Positions 56,322-64,000 of a DNA stretch of 64,000 nt are shown here, in pieces. A program made the position numbers and the translations under genes. The notes beneath the pieces were generated by a model, which made no database searches, was not told the origin of the DNA, and was given only the letters and a program-made list of their open reading frames with translations. This stretch comes from Halobacillus sp. A5 (GTDB lineage Bacteria; Bacillota; Bacilli; Bacillales; Halobacillaceae): contig NZ_JAIZEO010000002.1 of assembly GCF_024189315.1 (NCBI RefSeq), forward strand, positions 186,001 to 250,000, written 5' to 3'. Every line of letters starts with the position of its first letter. Position 1 is the stretch's first letter.

Positions 56322-57290
56322 GTGAAGCGTTTTGTGAAAATAACGGCCATTGTATTGGCAGGACTGGCAGGGTTTATATTTTTTAATAACAGTTCTTTAT
56401 TTATGGAAAGCAGGGAAGAGGAACCGGAGCTGCTGGCCCATAGAGGAATGGCGCAGACCTTTCCGATGGAAGGGATTGAAAGTGATACGTGTACAGCAGA
56501 AAGAATCTATCAACCTGAGCATCCTTATTTAGAGAATACCATCCCGTCCATGGAAGCATCCTTTGATGCAGGGGCGGATCTAGTAGAAATCGATATTCAG
56601 CCGACCACCGACGGTCAGTTTGCTGTTTTTCATGATTGGGAGCTCGACTGCCGTACAGATGGAACGGGCGTCACGAGGGAGCACAGTATGGAAGAGCTGA
56701 AGCAGCTGGACATCGGCTATGGCTATACTGCGGACGGGGGAGAATCGTATCCTTTTCGCGGAAAAGGAGAAGGGTTGATGCCATCCCTGGATGAAGTTCT
56801 CACTCATTTTCCCGATGAAGAGTTCTTAATTCATATCAAAAGTGATGATGCTGCAGAAGGCAGGCAGCTGGCGGATTATCTTGATGAGCTGCCGTCCAAT
56901 CAGCAGGAGTCTCTTGCGGTGTACGGCGGTGATCAGCCGGTGCAGGCGTTAGGAGAACAGCTCCCGGAGATGAGAGTCATGTCCATGGAGACGTTAAAGG
57001 CTTGTATGATTCCTTACCTTGCCGACGGCTGGACAGGTTATGTGCCGGCGGAGTGTGAAGGATCACAAATTCACTTGCCGGAAAAATACGCCTTCTGGAT
57101 ATGGGGATGGCCGGAGAAGTTTCAACACCGCATGAAGAGTGTGGATACAAGAGTCGTCCTCGTTGCAGGAGACGGGGGATGGTCCGAAGGGTTTGACGAT
57201 GAAGAAGATATAGAGAGAATCCCTGACAATTATAAGGGTGCAATATGGACGAACCGAATCAATAAAGTGGCTCCTATACTTAAAGAATGA
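56322..57290 (+). CDS. Glycerophosphodiester phosphodiesterase, membrane-anchored or secreted
   Basis: 322 residues with an N-terminal hydrophobic anchor (IVLAGLAGFIFF). Catalytic motifs of GDPD: AHRG, ENTIPSMEASFDAGADLVEI followed by DIQPTTDGQFAVFHD. It cleaves glycerophosphodiesters outside the cell. GTG start behind GGAGG. The C-terminal part (MESLKACMIPYLADGWTGY-like) resembles a subgroup of bacterial GDPDs. Confidence 0.9.
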   Translation: MKRFVKITAIVLAGLAGFIFFNNSSLFMESREEEPELLAHRGMAQTFPMEGIESDTCTAERIYQPEHPYLENTIPSMEASFDAGADLVEIDIQPTTDGQFAVFHDWELDCRTDGTGVTREHSMEELKQLDIGYGYTADGGESYPFRGKGEGLMPSLDEVLTHFPDEEFLIHIKSDDAAEGRQLADYLDELPSNQQESLAVYGGDQPVQALGEQLPEMRVMSMETLKACMIPYLADGWTGYVPAECEGSQIHLPEKYAFWIWGWPEKFQHRMKSVDTRVVLVAGDGGWSEGFDDEEDIERIPDNYKGAIWTNRINKVAPILKE

Positions 57291-57320
57291 GACAGGACGT
57301 AAAAGTGACGTACTGTCTTT
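57291..57320 (+). terminator. Terminator after the GDPD gene
   Basis: GACAG-ACGT paired with ACGT-CTGTC (one bulged base on each side), followed by TT and AT-rich sequence. Confidence 0.65.
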
Positions 57321-57389
57321 ATTTTAACAATTTTTACAAATCAGAAAATTGTGTTAGTATAGCTTTAATATTTACAAAGGAGAGCTTAA

Positions 57390-58334
57390 ATGAATGTTCT
57401 ATCTGCAGATGAAGTAAACGATTTTCTCACGATGGAAGAGACGATCCGTTCTATTGAACAATTCTATTTAGACGACAGCCAGGGCGATATGATCATGCCG
57501 GACCGCATGCATATCGAGGATGGCGCCAATACGAGTTTGTTGATGCCTTCCTACTACGGCGATTACTACGCAACGAAGCTCGTCGGCGTTGCCCCGGAAA
57601 ACACTTCGCTTGGCAAACCGACGATCCACGGCCTGATGGTGCTGTACAGCCGAAAGACGATGGAGCCGCTGCTTATGTGTGATGCTGTACCGATTACCGC
57701 ACTTCGCACAGGAGCGCTTGGCGGGCTCGGAATGAAATACTTAGCTAAACAAAAGGCTTCCTCCCTCGGCATTATCGGGACGGGGACGCAGGGGTGGAGC
57801 CACCTCCAGTCGGCCTGTGCCGTCCGGTCGATCCAAACGGTTCATGTGTATAACCGCAGTCAGGACAAGCTTGAGGCCTTTATTAAAAAAGCGCGTCACG
57901 CATTTCCAGGCTTACATATTGAAAAAGCTTCGCTTGAGAATGTCGTACGTCAATCAGATATTATCGTTACGACAACGATTTCAGAAAAACCTGTGCTCCC
58001 TGAGCTTGACCCTGTAAGCTATAAAGGAAAGCAAATTGTCGGTGTCGGCTCGTTCCGCCCGGCGATGCAGGAAATCCCTGACAGCGTGCTGCAGCAGGTT
58101 GATCAAGTGTATGTCGACGCCCCGAGTGCTTTTCGTGAATCGGGCGATATGATCCGCGCCCGCGAGCTCGGCGTGGATCCTGAACAAACGCTGTCTCTCA
58201 AAGAAATTATCGAACGCCAGCACCGCCCTCCTCAGCCAGAAGAGCAGTCTATTATCTTTAAGTCAGTTGGAGCGGCGATTTTTGATTTAGTCGTAACGAA
58301 AGCTTTATATGAAAAATCCGCTAAGAGAGGATGA
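57390..58334 (+). CDS. Ornithine cyclodeaminase/mu-crystallin family enzyme
   Basis: 314 residues. PITALRTGALGGLGMKYLAK and the NAD-binding GIIGTGTQGWSHLQSACAVR are characteristic, as is VGSFRPAMQEIP. The family includes ornithine cyclodeaminases, alanine dehydrogenases and ketimine reductases; the substrate is unknown. It is followed by a small protein and a sodium symporter, presumably the uptake system for its substrate. Confidence 0.9.
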   Translation: MNVLSADEVNDFLTMEETIRSIEQFYLDDSQGDMIMPDRMHIEDGANTSLLMPSYYGDYYATKLVGVAPENTSLGKPTIHGLMVLYSRKTMEPLLMCDAVPITALRTGALGGLGMKYLAKQKASSLGIIGTGTQGWSHLQSACAVRSIQTVHVYNRSQDKLEAFIKKARHAFPGLHIEKASLENVVRQSDIIVTTTISEKPVLPELDPVSYKGKQIVGVGSFRPAMQEIPDSVLQQVDQVYVDAPSAFRESGDMIRARELGVDPEQTLSLKEIIERQHRPPQPEEQSIIFKSVGAAIFDLVVTKALYEKSAKRG

Positions 58335-58340
58335 AGAGCT

Positions 58341-58580
58341 GTGAAGCAAATGACAAAATCAAAGTGGAAGGATCCCGGCATTATTATGGTCATCGCTCTC
58401 GTCGTTATTTCAGCGATCGTCTGGATCTGGTGGCCGACAGAGGTGTACTGGATGGGCATCTCGTTAGCCGGATGGCTGATGTTCTTCTGCTTCTTCGTGT
58501 GGCTGCTGTTAACCTTCCTCTATGTGATATGGATTGAAAAAATTGAAAAACAACCGGACGGGGAGAGTGATAAACGATGA
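58341..58580 (+). CDS. YhdT-like small membrane protein, symporter partner
   Basis: 79 residues with two helices. Small two-helix proteins of this kind (YhdT/DUF997) precede the pantothenate symporter PanF in enterobacteria. Here its stop overlaps the symporter start by four bases. Likely an accessory subunit. GTG start. Confidence 0.7.
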   Translation: MKQMTKSKWKDPGIIMVIALVVISAIVWIWWPTEVYWMGISLAGWLMFFCFFVWLLLTFLYVIWIEKIEKQPDGESDKR

Positions 58581-60010
58581 AAGGCATGGAAACCTCCATA
58601 TTAGCGATTTACTTAATTGGGATGACTCTCATCGGCATCTACTTTGCCCGTAGAGCCCACTCTTCAGAGGGTGATTACTGGACAGCAGGGCGCAACATTA
58701 ACAGTTTTGTAGGTTCCTTCGCCCTGTTTGCCGCCGTAGCCAGCTCCAGTTCCCTGATGGGCGCGGTTGGGTCAGGTGTGGCGCTCGGGATCCCGTTTTT
58801 GTTTGCCTATGGTTTCGGTGCTGTCGCGATTCCGTCCTTTGCGCTCTTTCTGATCGCGGGTCAGATCCGCCGTTCCGGGGTAAAAACGATGCCGGAATTT
58901 TTCAAGATCCGCTTTGGGAAGCCTGTGCAGATTGTCGCTGCTGTCATCGTTGTCCTCAGCATGACGTTCTACATGGTGCCGCAGCTGACGGCGTCAGGGT
59001 TAATCGGATCTTATGTGCTGGGGATCGAATACACAACTGCAGTAATTTTCCTGGGTATTGGCTTTACTCTGTACGCTGCATTGGGCGGCATGTGGGCGAT
59101 TACATATACCGACCTTATTCAGGGGGCGGTGATGGTCATCGGTATGCTTATTCTATCGGTTATTATTTTAGCTGATCACGAAGGCGTCGGTACGCTCATA
59201 CAGGATGCACTTGCGGTCGACCCTGCATTCGGTGAAGTTACGCAGCCATGGAGGTCCTATTTTGGGCTGTTTCTTGCTTTCCTTTGGTTTGGCGTCGTAT
59301 CGCCCTCCGCGGTTATGCGTAATTTCGCTTCCCGTGATGCCAGGACTGCCCGCCGTTCCGCACTTGGCGCATGTATTCTTTATTTGTCCGTCTTTATCTT
59401 CGGGGCGATCATTGCCTCGGCTGGAGCGAGTCTGGACATTATCGATACTCTTGATAATCAGGACATGATTTTTATTTCCGTTATTGAACATTACATGCCG
59501 CCGATCCTTGCAGGCGTAATGCTTGCCGGCCTTCTGGCAGCCATCATGTCCTCTGCCGATGCCATGCTGCTCGCGGTATCCGCCGGTGTCGCACACGACC
59601 TATATAAAGGCTATATTAATAAAAACGCTTCAGAAAAATCGGTCACCCGAATTGGTTTTGTCGTCATGATTCTAGCCAGTCTCGTCGGCATTTATTTTGC
59701 CATTGACCCGCCCCAGCTGATCGCCATTATGGTCGGCTGGGTCAGCGGCGCCATGCTGTCGGCTTTCGGCTTTCCCATCGTGCTCGGCATCTGGTGGAAA
59801 CGGGCGAACATGGCAGGAGCCTTAGCCGGCATGATCGGCGGCTCGATCGCTTTTATTATCATGGCCGCTCTGCCGTTCGCCCTCGTGGCTGAACCGATCG
59901 TTGCTGCCCCTGTCTCTGCGGCCCTTATGATTGTCGTCAGCTTAATGACATCACCGCCTTCGGACGCGATGCAGCGAGAAGTGGACCGTTATCACACGCA
60001 TATTGATTAA
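58577..60010 (+). CDS. Sodium:solute symporter (SSS family)
   Basis: 477 residues with about 13 helices. The start YLIGMTLIGIYFARRAHSSE is followed by DYWTAGRNINSF, and GMWAITYTDLIQGAVMVIGM is the SSS signature; LLAAIMSSADAMLLAVSAGV contains the sodium site. The PanF/ProP-like branch is likely. The substrate is probably an amino acid or imino acid used by the enzyme at 57390 (inference). Confidence 0.9.
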   Translation: MKGMETSILAIYLIGMTLIGIYFARRAHSSEGDYWTAGRNINSFVGSFALFAAVASSSSLMGAVGSGVALGIPFLFAYGFGAVAIPSFALFLIAGQIRRSGVKTMPEFFKIRFGKPVQIVAAVIVVLSMTFYMVPQLTASGLIGSYVLGIEYTTAVIFLGIGFTLYAALGGMWAITYTDLIQGAVMVIGMLILSVIILADHEGVGTLIQDALAVDPAFGEVTQPWRSYFGLFLAFLWFGVVSPSAVMRNFASRDARTARRSALGACILYLSVFIFGAIIASAGASLDIIDTLDNQDMIFISVIEHYMPPILAGVMLAGLLAAIMSSADAMLLAVSAGVAHDLYKGYINKNASEKSVTRIGFVVMILASLVGIYFAIDPPQLIAIMVGWVSGAMLSAFGFPIVLGIWWKRANMAGALAGMIGGSIAFIIMAALPFALVAEPIVAAPVSAALMIVVSLMTSPPSDAMQREVDRYHTHID

Positions 60011-60022
60011 AGGATGAGCTCT

Positions 60023-60610
60023 ATGGAAACATTGAAAAATAAAAACCTCCGTCTGATTGGAACAGGCGGAGGGATAAACGAAGAAGACTTGCCTCACATC
60101 ATCTACAAATCTCTCGGCGTTCAAGGGAAAGTGAACCGAAACATTGACACTGCTTATATTAAAAGACATATCACATACGCCAAACGGCTCTACCACCCGA
60201 TGTGGACCGCTAAACTGCTTGTCATTGCTGACCGAAAACCCTTTCCCCCGCGTAAAAAGCCCAACATGGTGTTCATCGACGCGGTTTCCGGCTATCGCGG
60301 ACTTTTTTCAAGCATTCCGGTCATGAATGAGATTACATTAGAACACGGTGAAGCAGCCATGGCTCAGATTACGAAGCAGCAAGCTAAAGACACCTACATC
60401 CCTGATATCCAGCAGAACCAAATTAATCGCAGTTACGTATTAAAGAAGCCGCGATACCAGTTAGAAGAGCTCTTTCTTGCCTACCTGCCTCTGTGGAAGG
60501 TCGAGGTGGATTCTCGAATTCTTAAGGAAAGGTTCATCATTAACGCGAATACCGGGGAGTCCGAGGAGTATTTGAGTAAGCTGTGGAGAAGCGGGAAATG
60601 GCTGTTGTAA
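60023..60610 (+). CDS. Hypothetical protein, soluble, unknown
   Basis: 195 residues, basic, no membrane helix, with alternating strands (KLLVIADRKPFPPRKKPNMV, then FIDAVSGYRGL). It begins 12 bases after the symporter and is probably in its operon. The ATG at 60023 is better spaced from AAAGG than that at 60014. Unrecognised. Confidence 0.65.
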   Translation: METLKNKNLRLIGTGGGINEEDLPHIIYKSLGVQGKVNRNIDTAYIKRHITYAKRLYHPMWTAKLLVIADRKPFPPRKKPNMVFIDAVSGYRGLFSSIPVMNEITLEHGEAAMAQITKQQAKDTYIPDIQQNQINRSYVLKKPRYQLEELFLAYLPLWKVEVDSRILKERFIINANTGESEEYLSKLWRSGKWLL

Positions 60611-60614
60611 ATGG

Positions 60615-60644
60615 CACTCTGTCTGTAGGGCAGGGTGTTTTTTT
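60615..60644 (+). terminator. Terminator after the symporter operon
   Basis: CACTCTG paired with CAGGGTG (one G-T pair), followed by seven T residues. It lies inside the open frame that runs into the DinB remnant, so that frame is not a gene. Confidence 0.75.
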
Positions 60645-60645
60645 A

Positions 60646-60867
60646 CTAATATTAAAATTCGCCGCACAGTTTCTCGATGAATATGAAGAAGCCCCCGAGA
60701 CTAAAATAAAAGGGACAGTATCCTGGCAGGAGAACGAGATTGAGCTTTCCGTGCTCTGGCTGATGACTCACACGATCACTCATGAATTCCACCATAAAGG
60801 CCAGATCGTCTCGATAGCCCGCCGCTTAGGGTACGAACCCGTCGATACCGATCTCGTGCTGCCATAA
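60646..60867 (+). pseudogene. C-terminal remnant of a DinB-family gene
   Basis: About 73 codons reading LDEYEEAPETKIKGTVSW, then LWLMTHTITHEFHHKGQIVS, matching only the second half of DinB proteins with two of the metal histidines. The first half is missing and replaced by a terminator, and there is no start signal. Confidence 0.65.
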
Positions 60868-60874
60868 AAATAAA

Positions 60875-60926
60875 TTCTGACATTCTGCCTGGTTTTTCTG
60901 ACATTTGTGGTGCTTTTTCTTACATT
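60875..60926. repeat. Three direct repeats at 21-bp spacing before a sigma factor gene
   Basis: TTCTGACATT at 60875 and 60896 and TTCTTACATT at 60917. The spacing of exactly 21 bases equals two helical turns, as for a dimeric or tandem activator. It lies about 90-140 bases before the sigma factor gene. Confidence 0.6.
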
Positions 60927-61017
60927 TCCTGTTCATCCGTATAAAAATTTTCCTGACCCGTATCTTTTTAACTCAGGCCGACGTTATAGAAGTGAGAGGA
61001 TTAAAGGAGGGATGATG

Positions 61018-61656
61018 GTGGAAAGAAGCTGGAATCGTAATGAGACAGAGAAGGATACTTTTGATGAGACGTGGGAAAAGCTGAGTCGTTATTGCCTTTT
61101 TCTTACGAAGGATCGCTGGGATGGAGAGGATATTGCCCAGGAAGCCATTCTGAAAGCGGTAAACAAGTATGGGATAAAAAACGGCATGCGTCCTGCGCTG
61201 CTTAAGAAGATCGCTTACCATTTATGGATCGATCAAGTGCGTAAAAAGGAAAAGGAATCTATTGGGTTACGTACCTCAATAGAGCAGGAAGCAGAAGGCC
61301 ATCAAGAAATCGGCGGGGACGCAATTGAGCAATTGATCACTCGTCTTACGCCGAAACAACTTATTTCCTTCGTTCTTAAAGAAGCGTTTCAGTATAAAAA
61401 TTCCGAGATTGCTGCCTATTTAGACATGTCCGAAACAGCGGTGAAGGGTTTACTGAACCGGGCGCGTACCCGGTTAAAAATGCTGGCTCATGTCCAGACG
61501 CCTGAAGCCTTATGGACACGTGAATATCATGAAAAAGTCTGCCAGATTCTGATTACCTCTTTAACCGACCAGGATCCTTCCATTCTCATCCAATCGATTC
61601 CAGCCCTTGTCCCATCAGCTCCAGGTTCAACTCCGGTCCTCTCATTAGCAGCCTGA
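61018..61656 (+). CDS. Sigma-70 family factor with C-terminal extension
   Basis: About 213 residues: region 2 (CLFLTKDRWDGEDIAQEAIL, then KKIAYHLWIDQVRKKE) and region 4 (LTPKQLISFVLKEAFQYKNS, then ETAVKGLLNRARTRLKML), followed by some 50 extra residues. AAAGGAGGG lies directly before ATG-ATG-GTG, so the third codon (GTG 61018) is best spaced. A ClpP gene follows 24 bases later. No anti-sigma gene is seen. Confidence 0.8.
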   Translation: MERSWNRNETEKDTFDETWEKLSRYCLFLTKDRWDGEDIAQEAILKAVNKYGIKNGMRPALLKKIAYHLWIDQVRKKEKESIGLRTSIEQEAEGHQEIGGDAIEQLITRLTPKQLISFVLKEAFQYKNSEIAAYLDMSETAVKGLLNRARTRLKMLAHVQTPEALWTREYHEKVCQILITSLTDQDPSILIQSIPALVPSAPGSTPVLSLAA

Positions 61657-61680
61657 CGAATAGATAGGGGAGGAAGAAAA

Positions 61681-62265
61681 ATGAACAGTATACCTTATGT
61701 GGTGGAACAAACGAGCAAGGGCGAACGCTCCTATGATATTTACTCACGATTATTGAAAGACCGGATTGTCATGGTGAGTGAGGAAATTAATGATCATATG
61801 GCCAATAGTATTGTTGCGCAGCTGTTGTTTCTTGCCGCCGATGATTCGGAAAAAGACATTTCCCTGTACATTAACAGTCCGGGCGGTTCCACGTCAGCCG
61901 GGTTCTCAATTCTGGATACGATGCAGTATATTAAGCCTGACGTGCAGACGATCTGTACCGGCATGGCCGCATCGTTTGGTGCGATGATTCTTTTATCAGG
62001 AGCTAAAGGGAAACGCTACGCTTTGCCAAACAGCGAAATCATGATCCACCAGCCCCTCGGAGGCGCCAGAGGGCAGGCGACGGATCTTGAGATTTCGGCG
62101 AAGCGGATTATCAAGCTGCGGCAGCACATCAATGAAATCATTTCAGAGAAAACGGGCCAGCCGATTAAGAAAGTCGCCGAAGACACCGACCGTGATTACT
62201 TTATGAGTGCGGCGGAAGCGAAGGATTACGGCATAGTGGACGATATCATCAAGAATAAACAGTAA
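61681..62265 (+). CDS. clpP: ATP-dependent Clp protease proteolytic subunit
   Basis: 194 residues. The catalytic triad is intact at canonical positions: Ser98 (GMAASFGA), His123 (MIHQP) and Asp172 (DRDYF). YINSPGGS and [10 protein letters not shown] are conserved. Because it lies behind a sigma factor rather than in the usual genome context, it may be a second, specialised ClpP. GGGGAGG precedes the ATG. Confidence 0.93.
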   Translation: MNSIPYVVEQTSKGERSYDIYSRLLKDRIVMVSEEINDHMANSIVAQLLFLAADDSEKDISLYINSPGGSTSAGFSILDTMQYIKPDVQTICTGMAASFGAMILLSGAKGKRYALPNSEIMIHQPLGGARGQATDLEISAKRIIKLRQHINEIISEKTGQPIKKVAEDTDRDYFMSAAEAKDYGIVDDIIKNKQ

Positions 62266-62269
62266 GCAG

Positions 62270-62297
62270 AAAAGGAGCAGGCGGTCTGCTCCTTTTT
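62270..62297 (+). terminator. Terminator after clpP
   Basis: AAAAGGAGCAG paired with CTGCTCCTTTTT. Confidence 0.9.
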
Positions 62298-62375
62298 CTG
62301 TTTATGAAGGAGAAGATAAAATTCCAGCAAACCGTTCTGCTTATTCGTTCCAGAGCGTTTACTCCTTTATTTTTG

Positions 62376-62384
62376 TGCTATAAT
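62376..62384 (+). promoter_or_regulatory. Extended -10 promoter
   Basis: TGCTATAAT at 62376-62384, 41 bases before the gene at 62426. Confidence 0.6.
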
Positions 62385-62425
62385 TGGATTAAGTAAATTT
62401 TTTACATATAAAGGGGCGGATTAGG

Positions 62426-62638
62426 ATGGAAATCATGATTACCAGTGGGTTCTTAGCTGTTATCGTCATGGTCACTGTATTTCAATTCATTAAATTATTT
62501 AAAGCGGCTTATGAAAAAGGAGAAATTACTCAAGTTAAGCTTCATAAATACATCCTCGTATCGTCAACTGCAGGGCTGGTTACGGCAGTCGGCCTTCCCC
62601 TTCTCTTTCTTCACCTCTGGAGTTCCATTACAGGGTAA
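62426..62638 (+). CDS. Small two-helix membrane protein, unknown
   Basis: 70 residues: helix at about 5-22, polar loop with AYEKGEITQVKLHK, helix at about 45-66. AAGGGG lies upstream. Not recognised. Confidence 0.6.
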   Translation: MEIMITSGFLAVIVMVTVFQFIKLFKAAYEKGEITQVKLHKYILVSSTAGLVTAVGLPLLFLHLWSSITG

Positions 62639-62732
62639 CGTCCCTCGTTAAAAAGACGGCAGCTTAAATTGAAAAAAACCCCTGCGACTGATAACATGAA
62701 GAAAAATTGACTTTGTAAATGAGGGAAGGGCC

Positions 62733-63278
62733 ATGCCAAGAGAATCGAAACGGCATAAAATTTTAGAAGCTGCCGCTTTAATTGTAAAAGAACAGGGCAG
62801 TGATGCACTGACATTAGATGCCACGGCTAAACGTGCCGAAGTCAGTAAGGGCGGTCTCCTGTATCACTTTTCAACGAAAGAGGCGTTAGTAGAAGGTCTC
62901 GTGCAGCATATGAATGAAATCTATCGTCAGAATGTGGAAGAGCTTGTAGGGAAAGAGGCTGAGGATACCGGCAAATGGGCGCGGTCGTTCATTAATGTCA
63001 TGCATGCGAAAAGTGTGGAAAATGAAACGATCAGTGCGGGCATGCTGGCGGCTCAGGGAATGAATCCCAAGCTGTTGAAGCCTTTACAGGATACATATGC
63101 CGACTGGCAGAATCACATTGAGCACGACGGAATGGATCAAGTCGATGCGACGATTCTCCGCCTGGCGGTCGATGGATTATGGCTGTCGGAAATTTTTGGT
63201 CTGGGTCCGCTCAATCCAAGCCTTCGTAAAAAAGTGCTGGAGCGCTTAACGGAACAGACGTATCAGAACAACTCATAG
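62733..63278 (+). CDS. TetR/AcrR-family transcriptional regulator
   Basis: 181 residues. The N-terminal helix-turn-helix is clear (RHKILEAAALIVKEQGSDAL, then AKRAEVSKGGLLYHFSTKEA). The C-terminal ligand domain is of the type that follows in Bacillus TetR proteins (TISAGMLAAQGMNPKLLKPL). It probably represses a transporter or itself; no target lies beside it. GAGGGAAGG precedes the ATG. Confidence 0.92.
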   Translation: MPRESKRHKILEAAALIVKEQGSDALTLDATAKRAEVSKGGLLYHFSTKEALVEGLVQHMNEIYRQNVEELVGKEAEDTGKWARSFINVMHAKSVENETISAGMLAAQGMNPKLLKPLQDTYADWQNHIEHDGMDQVDATILRLAVDGLWLSEIFGLGPLNPSLRKKVLERLTEQTYQNNS

Positions 63279-63460
63279 CCAAAAAAAGAGGAAAGGCACC
63301 TCGATCTGTGATCTCCGGGGCCTCTCCTATCTGTTCATCCCGCTGGAGTCGTCACTTTTTCCGTTCCTTTTAATCAAAAGTGGCTCACGGAACCATTGAA
63401 GGATGGAGACTTTTTGAAGGAAGTCTTAGACTCCGCTTGATTTAGTGCTCTATTATGGAA

Positions 63461-63554
63461 AAAGGGTTTTAGGAAACAGCGAGACTCCTAAGGGAGAGAC
63501 GAATCAGGTGTGACCCCGGAGGGCTGGAAAGCGAGTTGTTTCCTAAAACCCTTT
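63461..63554. repeat. Palindromic intergenic element with 18-bp perfect arms
   Basis: AAAGGGTTTTAGGAAACA (63461-63478) pairs exactly with 63537-63554. The centre contains GCGAGACTCCTAAGGGAGAG and GTGACCCCGGAGGG, then GGAAAGCGAG. This central theme is typical of short dispersed repeats in related Bacillaceae genomes (from memory). Confidence 0.65.
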
Positions 63555-63584
63555 CCACTTGATCATACAATGATAAAGCAGAAA

Positions 63585-63620
63585 AAAGTCACCCGATCCT
63601 TAACAGGACCGGGTGACTTT
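63585..63620. terminator. Terminator of the minus-strand gene
   Basis: Perfect 11-bp stem, AAAGTCACCCG paired with CGGGTGACTTT, with an additional ATCC/GGA pairing inside. Confidence 0.85.
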
Positions 63621-63624
63621 ACTT

Positions 63625-64000
63625 TTATACGTGGGCCGGCTGTTTCGCCCGCTCAGCGAACACCTTCTGTGCCTGCTTTACCGCATTGATCACAGTCGGA
63701 AAGCCGACGTATGGAATCAGCTGGACCATCGCTTCGACGATCTCCTCTTCTGCCCAGCCTGCATTTAACGCTGTGTTAATGTGCAGCTCCAGCTGGGGAA
63801 GACTGCCGGATCCCTGTGTGATCAGGCTGGAAAGCACAGTCAGCGTGCGGTCTTTGCTGCTTAATCCCTTCCGGCTGTAAATATCGCCGTAGGCAAATTC
63901 GATAATGTATTTGCCGATATCTGGCGCAAGATCCTCCAGCCCTTTCATCAATTCAAAATGGTTCGTGCCTTTATCTGGATCGGTGTATTCCTGTAATGTT
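63625..64000 (-). CDS. Carboxymuconolactone decarboxylase family protein, 5' end beyond window
   Basis: The frame is open to the window edge: upstream of the internal TTG/ATG at 63951 it still reads LQEYTDPDKGTNHFEL, so the true start lies outside. At least 125 residues. EFAYGDIYSRKGLSSKDRTL followed by LTVLSSLI has the family motif, but the usual ExxxxC-x-H catalytic/peroxidase centre is replaced by ELHINTALNAG, so an AhpD-like activity is not supported. Lower half of a helical CMD protein. Confidence 0.85.
   Translation of the reverse strand, partial: TLQEYTDPDKGTNHFELMKGLEDLAPDIGKYIIEFAYGDIYSRKGLSSKDRTLTVLSSLITQGSGSLPQLELHINTALNAGWAEEEIVEAMVQLIPYVGFPTVINAVKQAQKVFAERAKQPAHV

Overview
The window reads as chromosomal DNA of a spore-former-type Firmicute, most likely a halotolerant member of the Bacillaceae (Halobacillus/Virgibacillus-like; genus is inference). 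The grounds are strong AAGGAGG ribosome binding sites with frequent TTG/GTG starts, a TPP riboswitch ahead of thiC, FosB, an adaA-adaB operon, a Bce-type peptide-sensing module, CcpA-type cre sites, a YrzI-type small protein, and two perfect 16-bp matches to the Bacillus parS site. No rRNA, tRNA or CRISPR was recognised, and no complete insertion sequence.

Layout. Positions 1-3.2 kb hold a YjeH-like amino-acid exporter, an AdaA protein with an apparent in-frame deletion, and a nucleoside deaminase. 3.3-6.3 kb is a compact operon: a small membrane peptide enclosed by a perfect 18-bp inverted repeat, then an ABC ATPase, its permease and a minimal M50 (site-2-protease-like) protease. It looks like an undescribed peptide production/export system. 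6.4-10.6 kb holds adaAB DNA repair, a MurJ/SpoVB-like flippase and a VOC protein. 10.6-18 kb is AT-rich accessory DNA with FosB and many small membrane proteins, several behind candidate ECF sigma promoters (TGAAAC-N16/17-CGTA), plus gene remnants. 18-32.9 kb mixes DinB and GNAT proteins, thiC, an autoregulated ArsR-like repressor with its MFS pump, a dicarboxylate transporter under a cre site, and another run of tiny membrane/secreted genes. At 33 kb a MerR-like coiled-coil protein sits in a dense cluster of CGATAY hexamers.

From 34 to 64 kb the DNA looks more GC-rich and core-like: phosphatase, SGNH hydrolase, CoA-type Nudix hydrolase, a Bce-type ABC transporter plus two-component system carrying two parS sites, an iron alcohol dehydrogenase, an OFA-family MFS, an ABC exporter, Tag glycosylase, a ferritin-like/cupin fusion, a beta-glucoside PTS operon with a divergent GntR regulator, RDD/PspC envelope proteins, an ECF sigma factor coupled to an unknown repeat protein, GDPD, an ornithine-cyclodeaminase-like gene with a two-gene sodium symporter, a second sigma-70-like factor, a ClpP paralogue, a TetR regulator and a partial carboxymuconolactone decarboxylase at the right edge.

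The recurring theme is envelope stress and peptide or antibiotic defence: FosB, the Bce module, PspC/RDD, several candidate ECF promoters and the peptide/ABC/M50 operon. Six full ECF-type promoter matches and one near match point to a shared regulon, probably of a SigW-like factor encoded elsewhere. All family names come from recognising motifs by eye; no database search was run.
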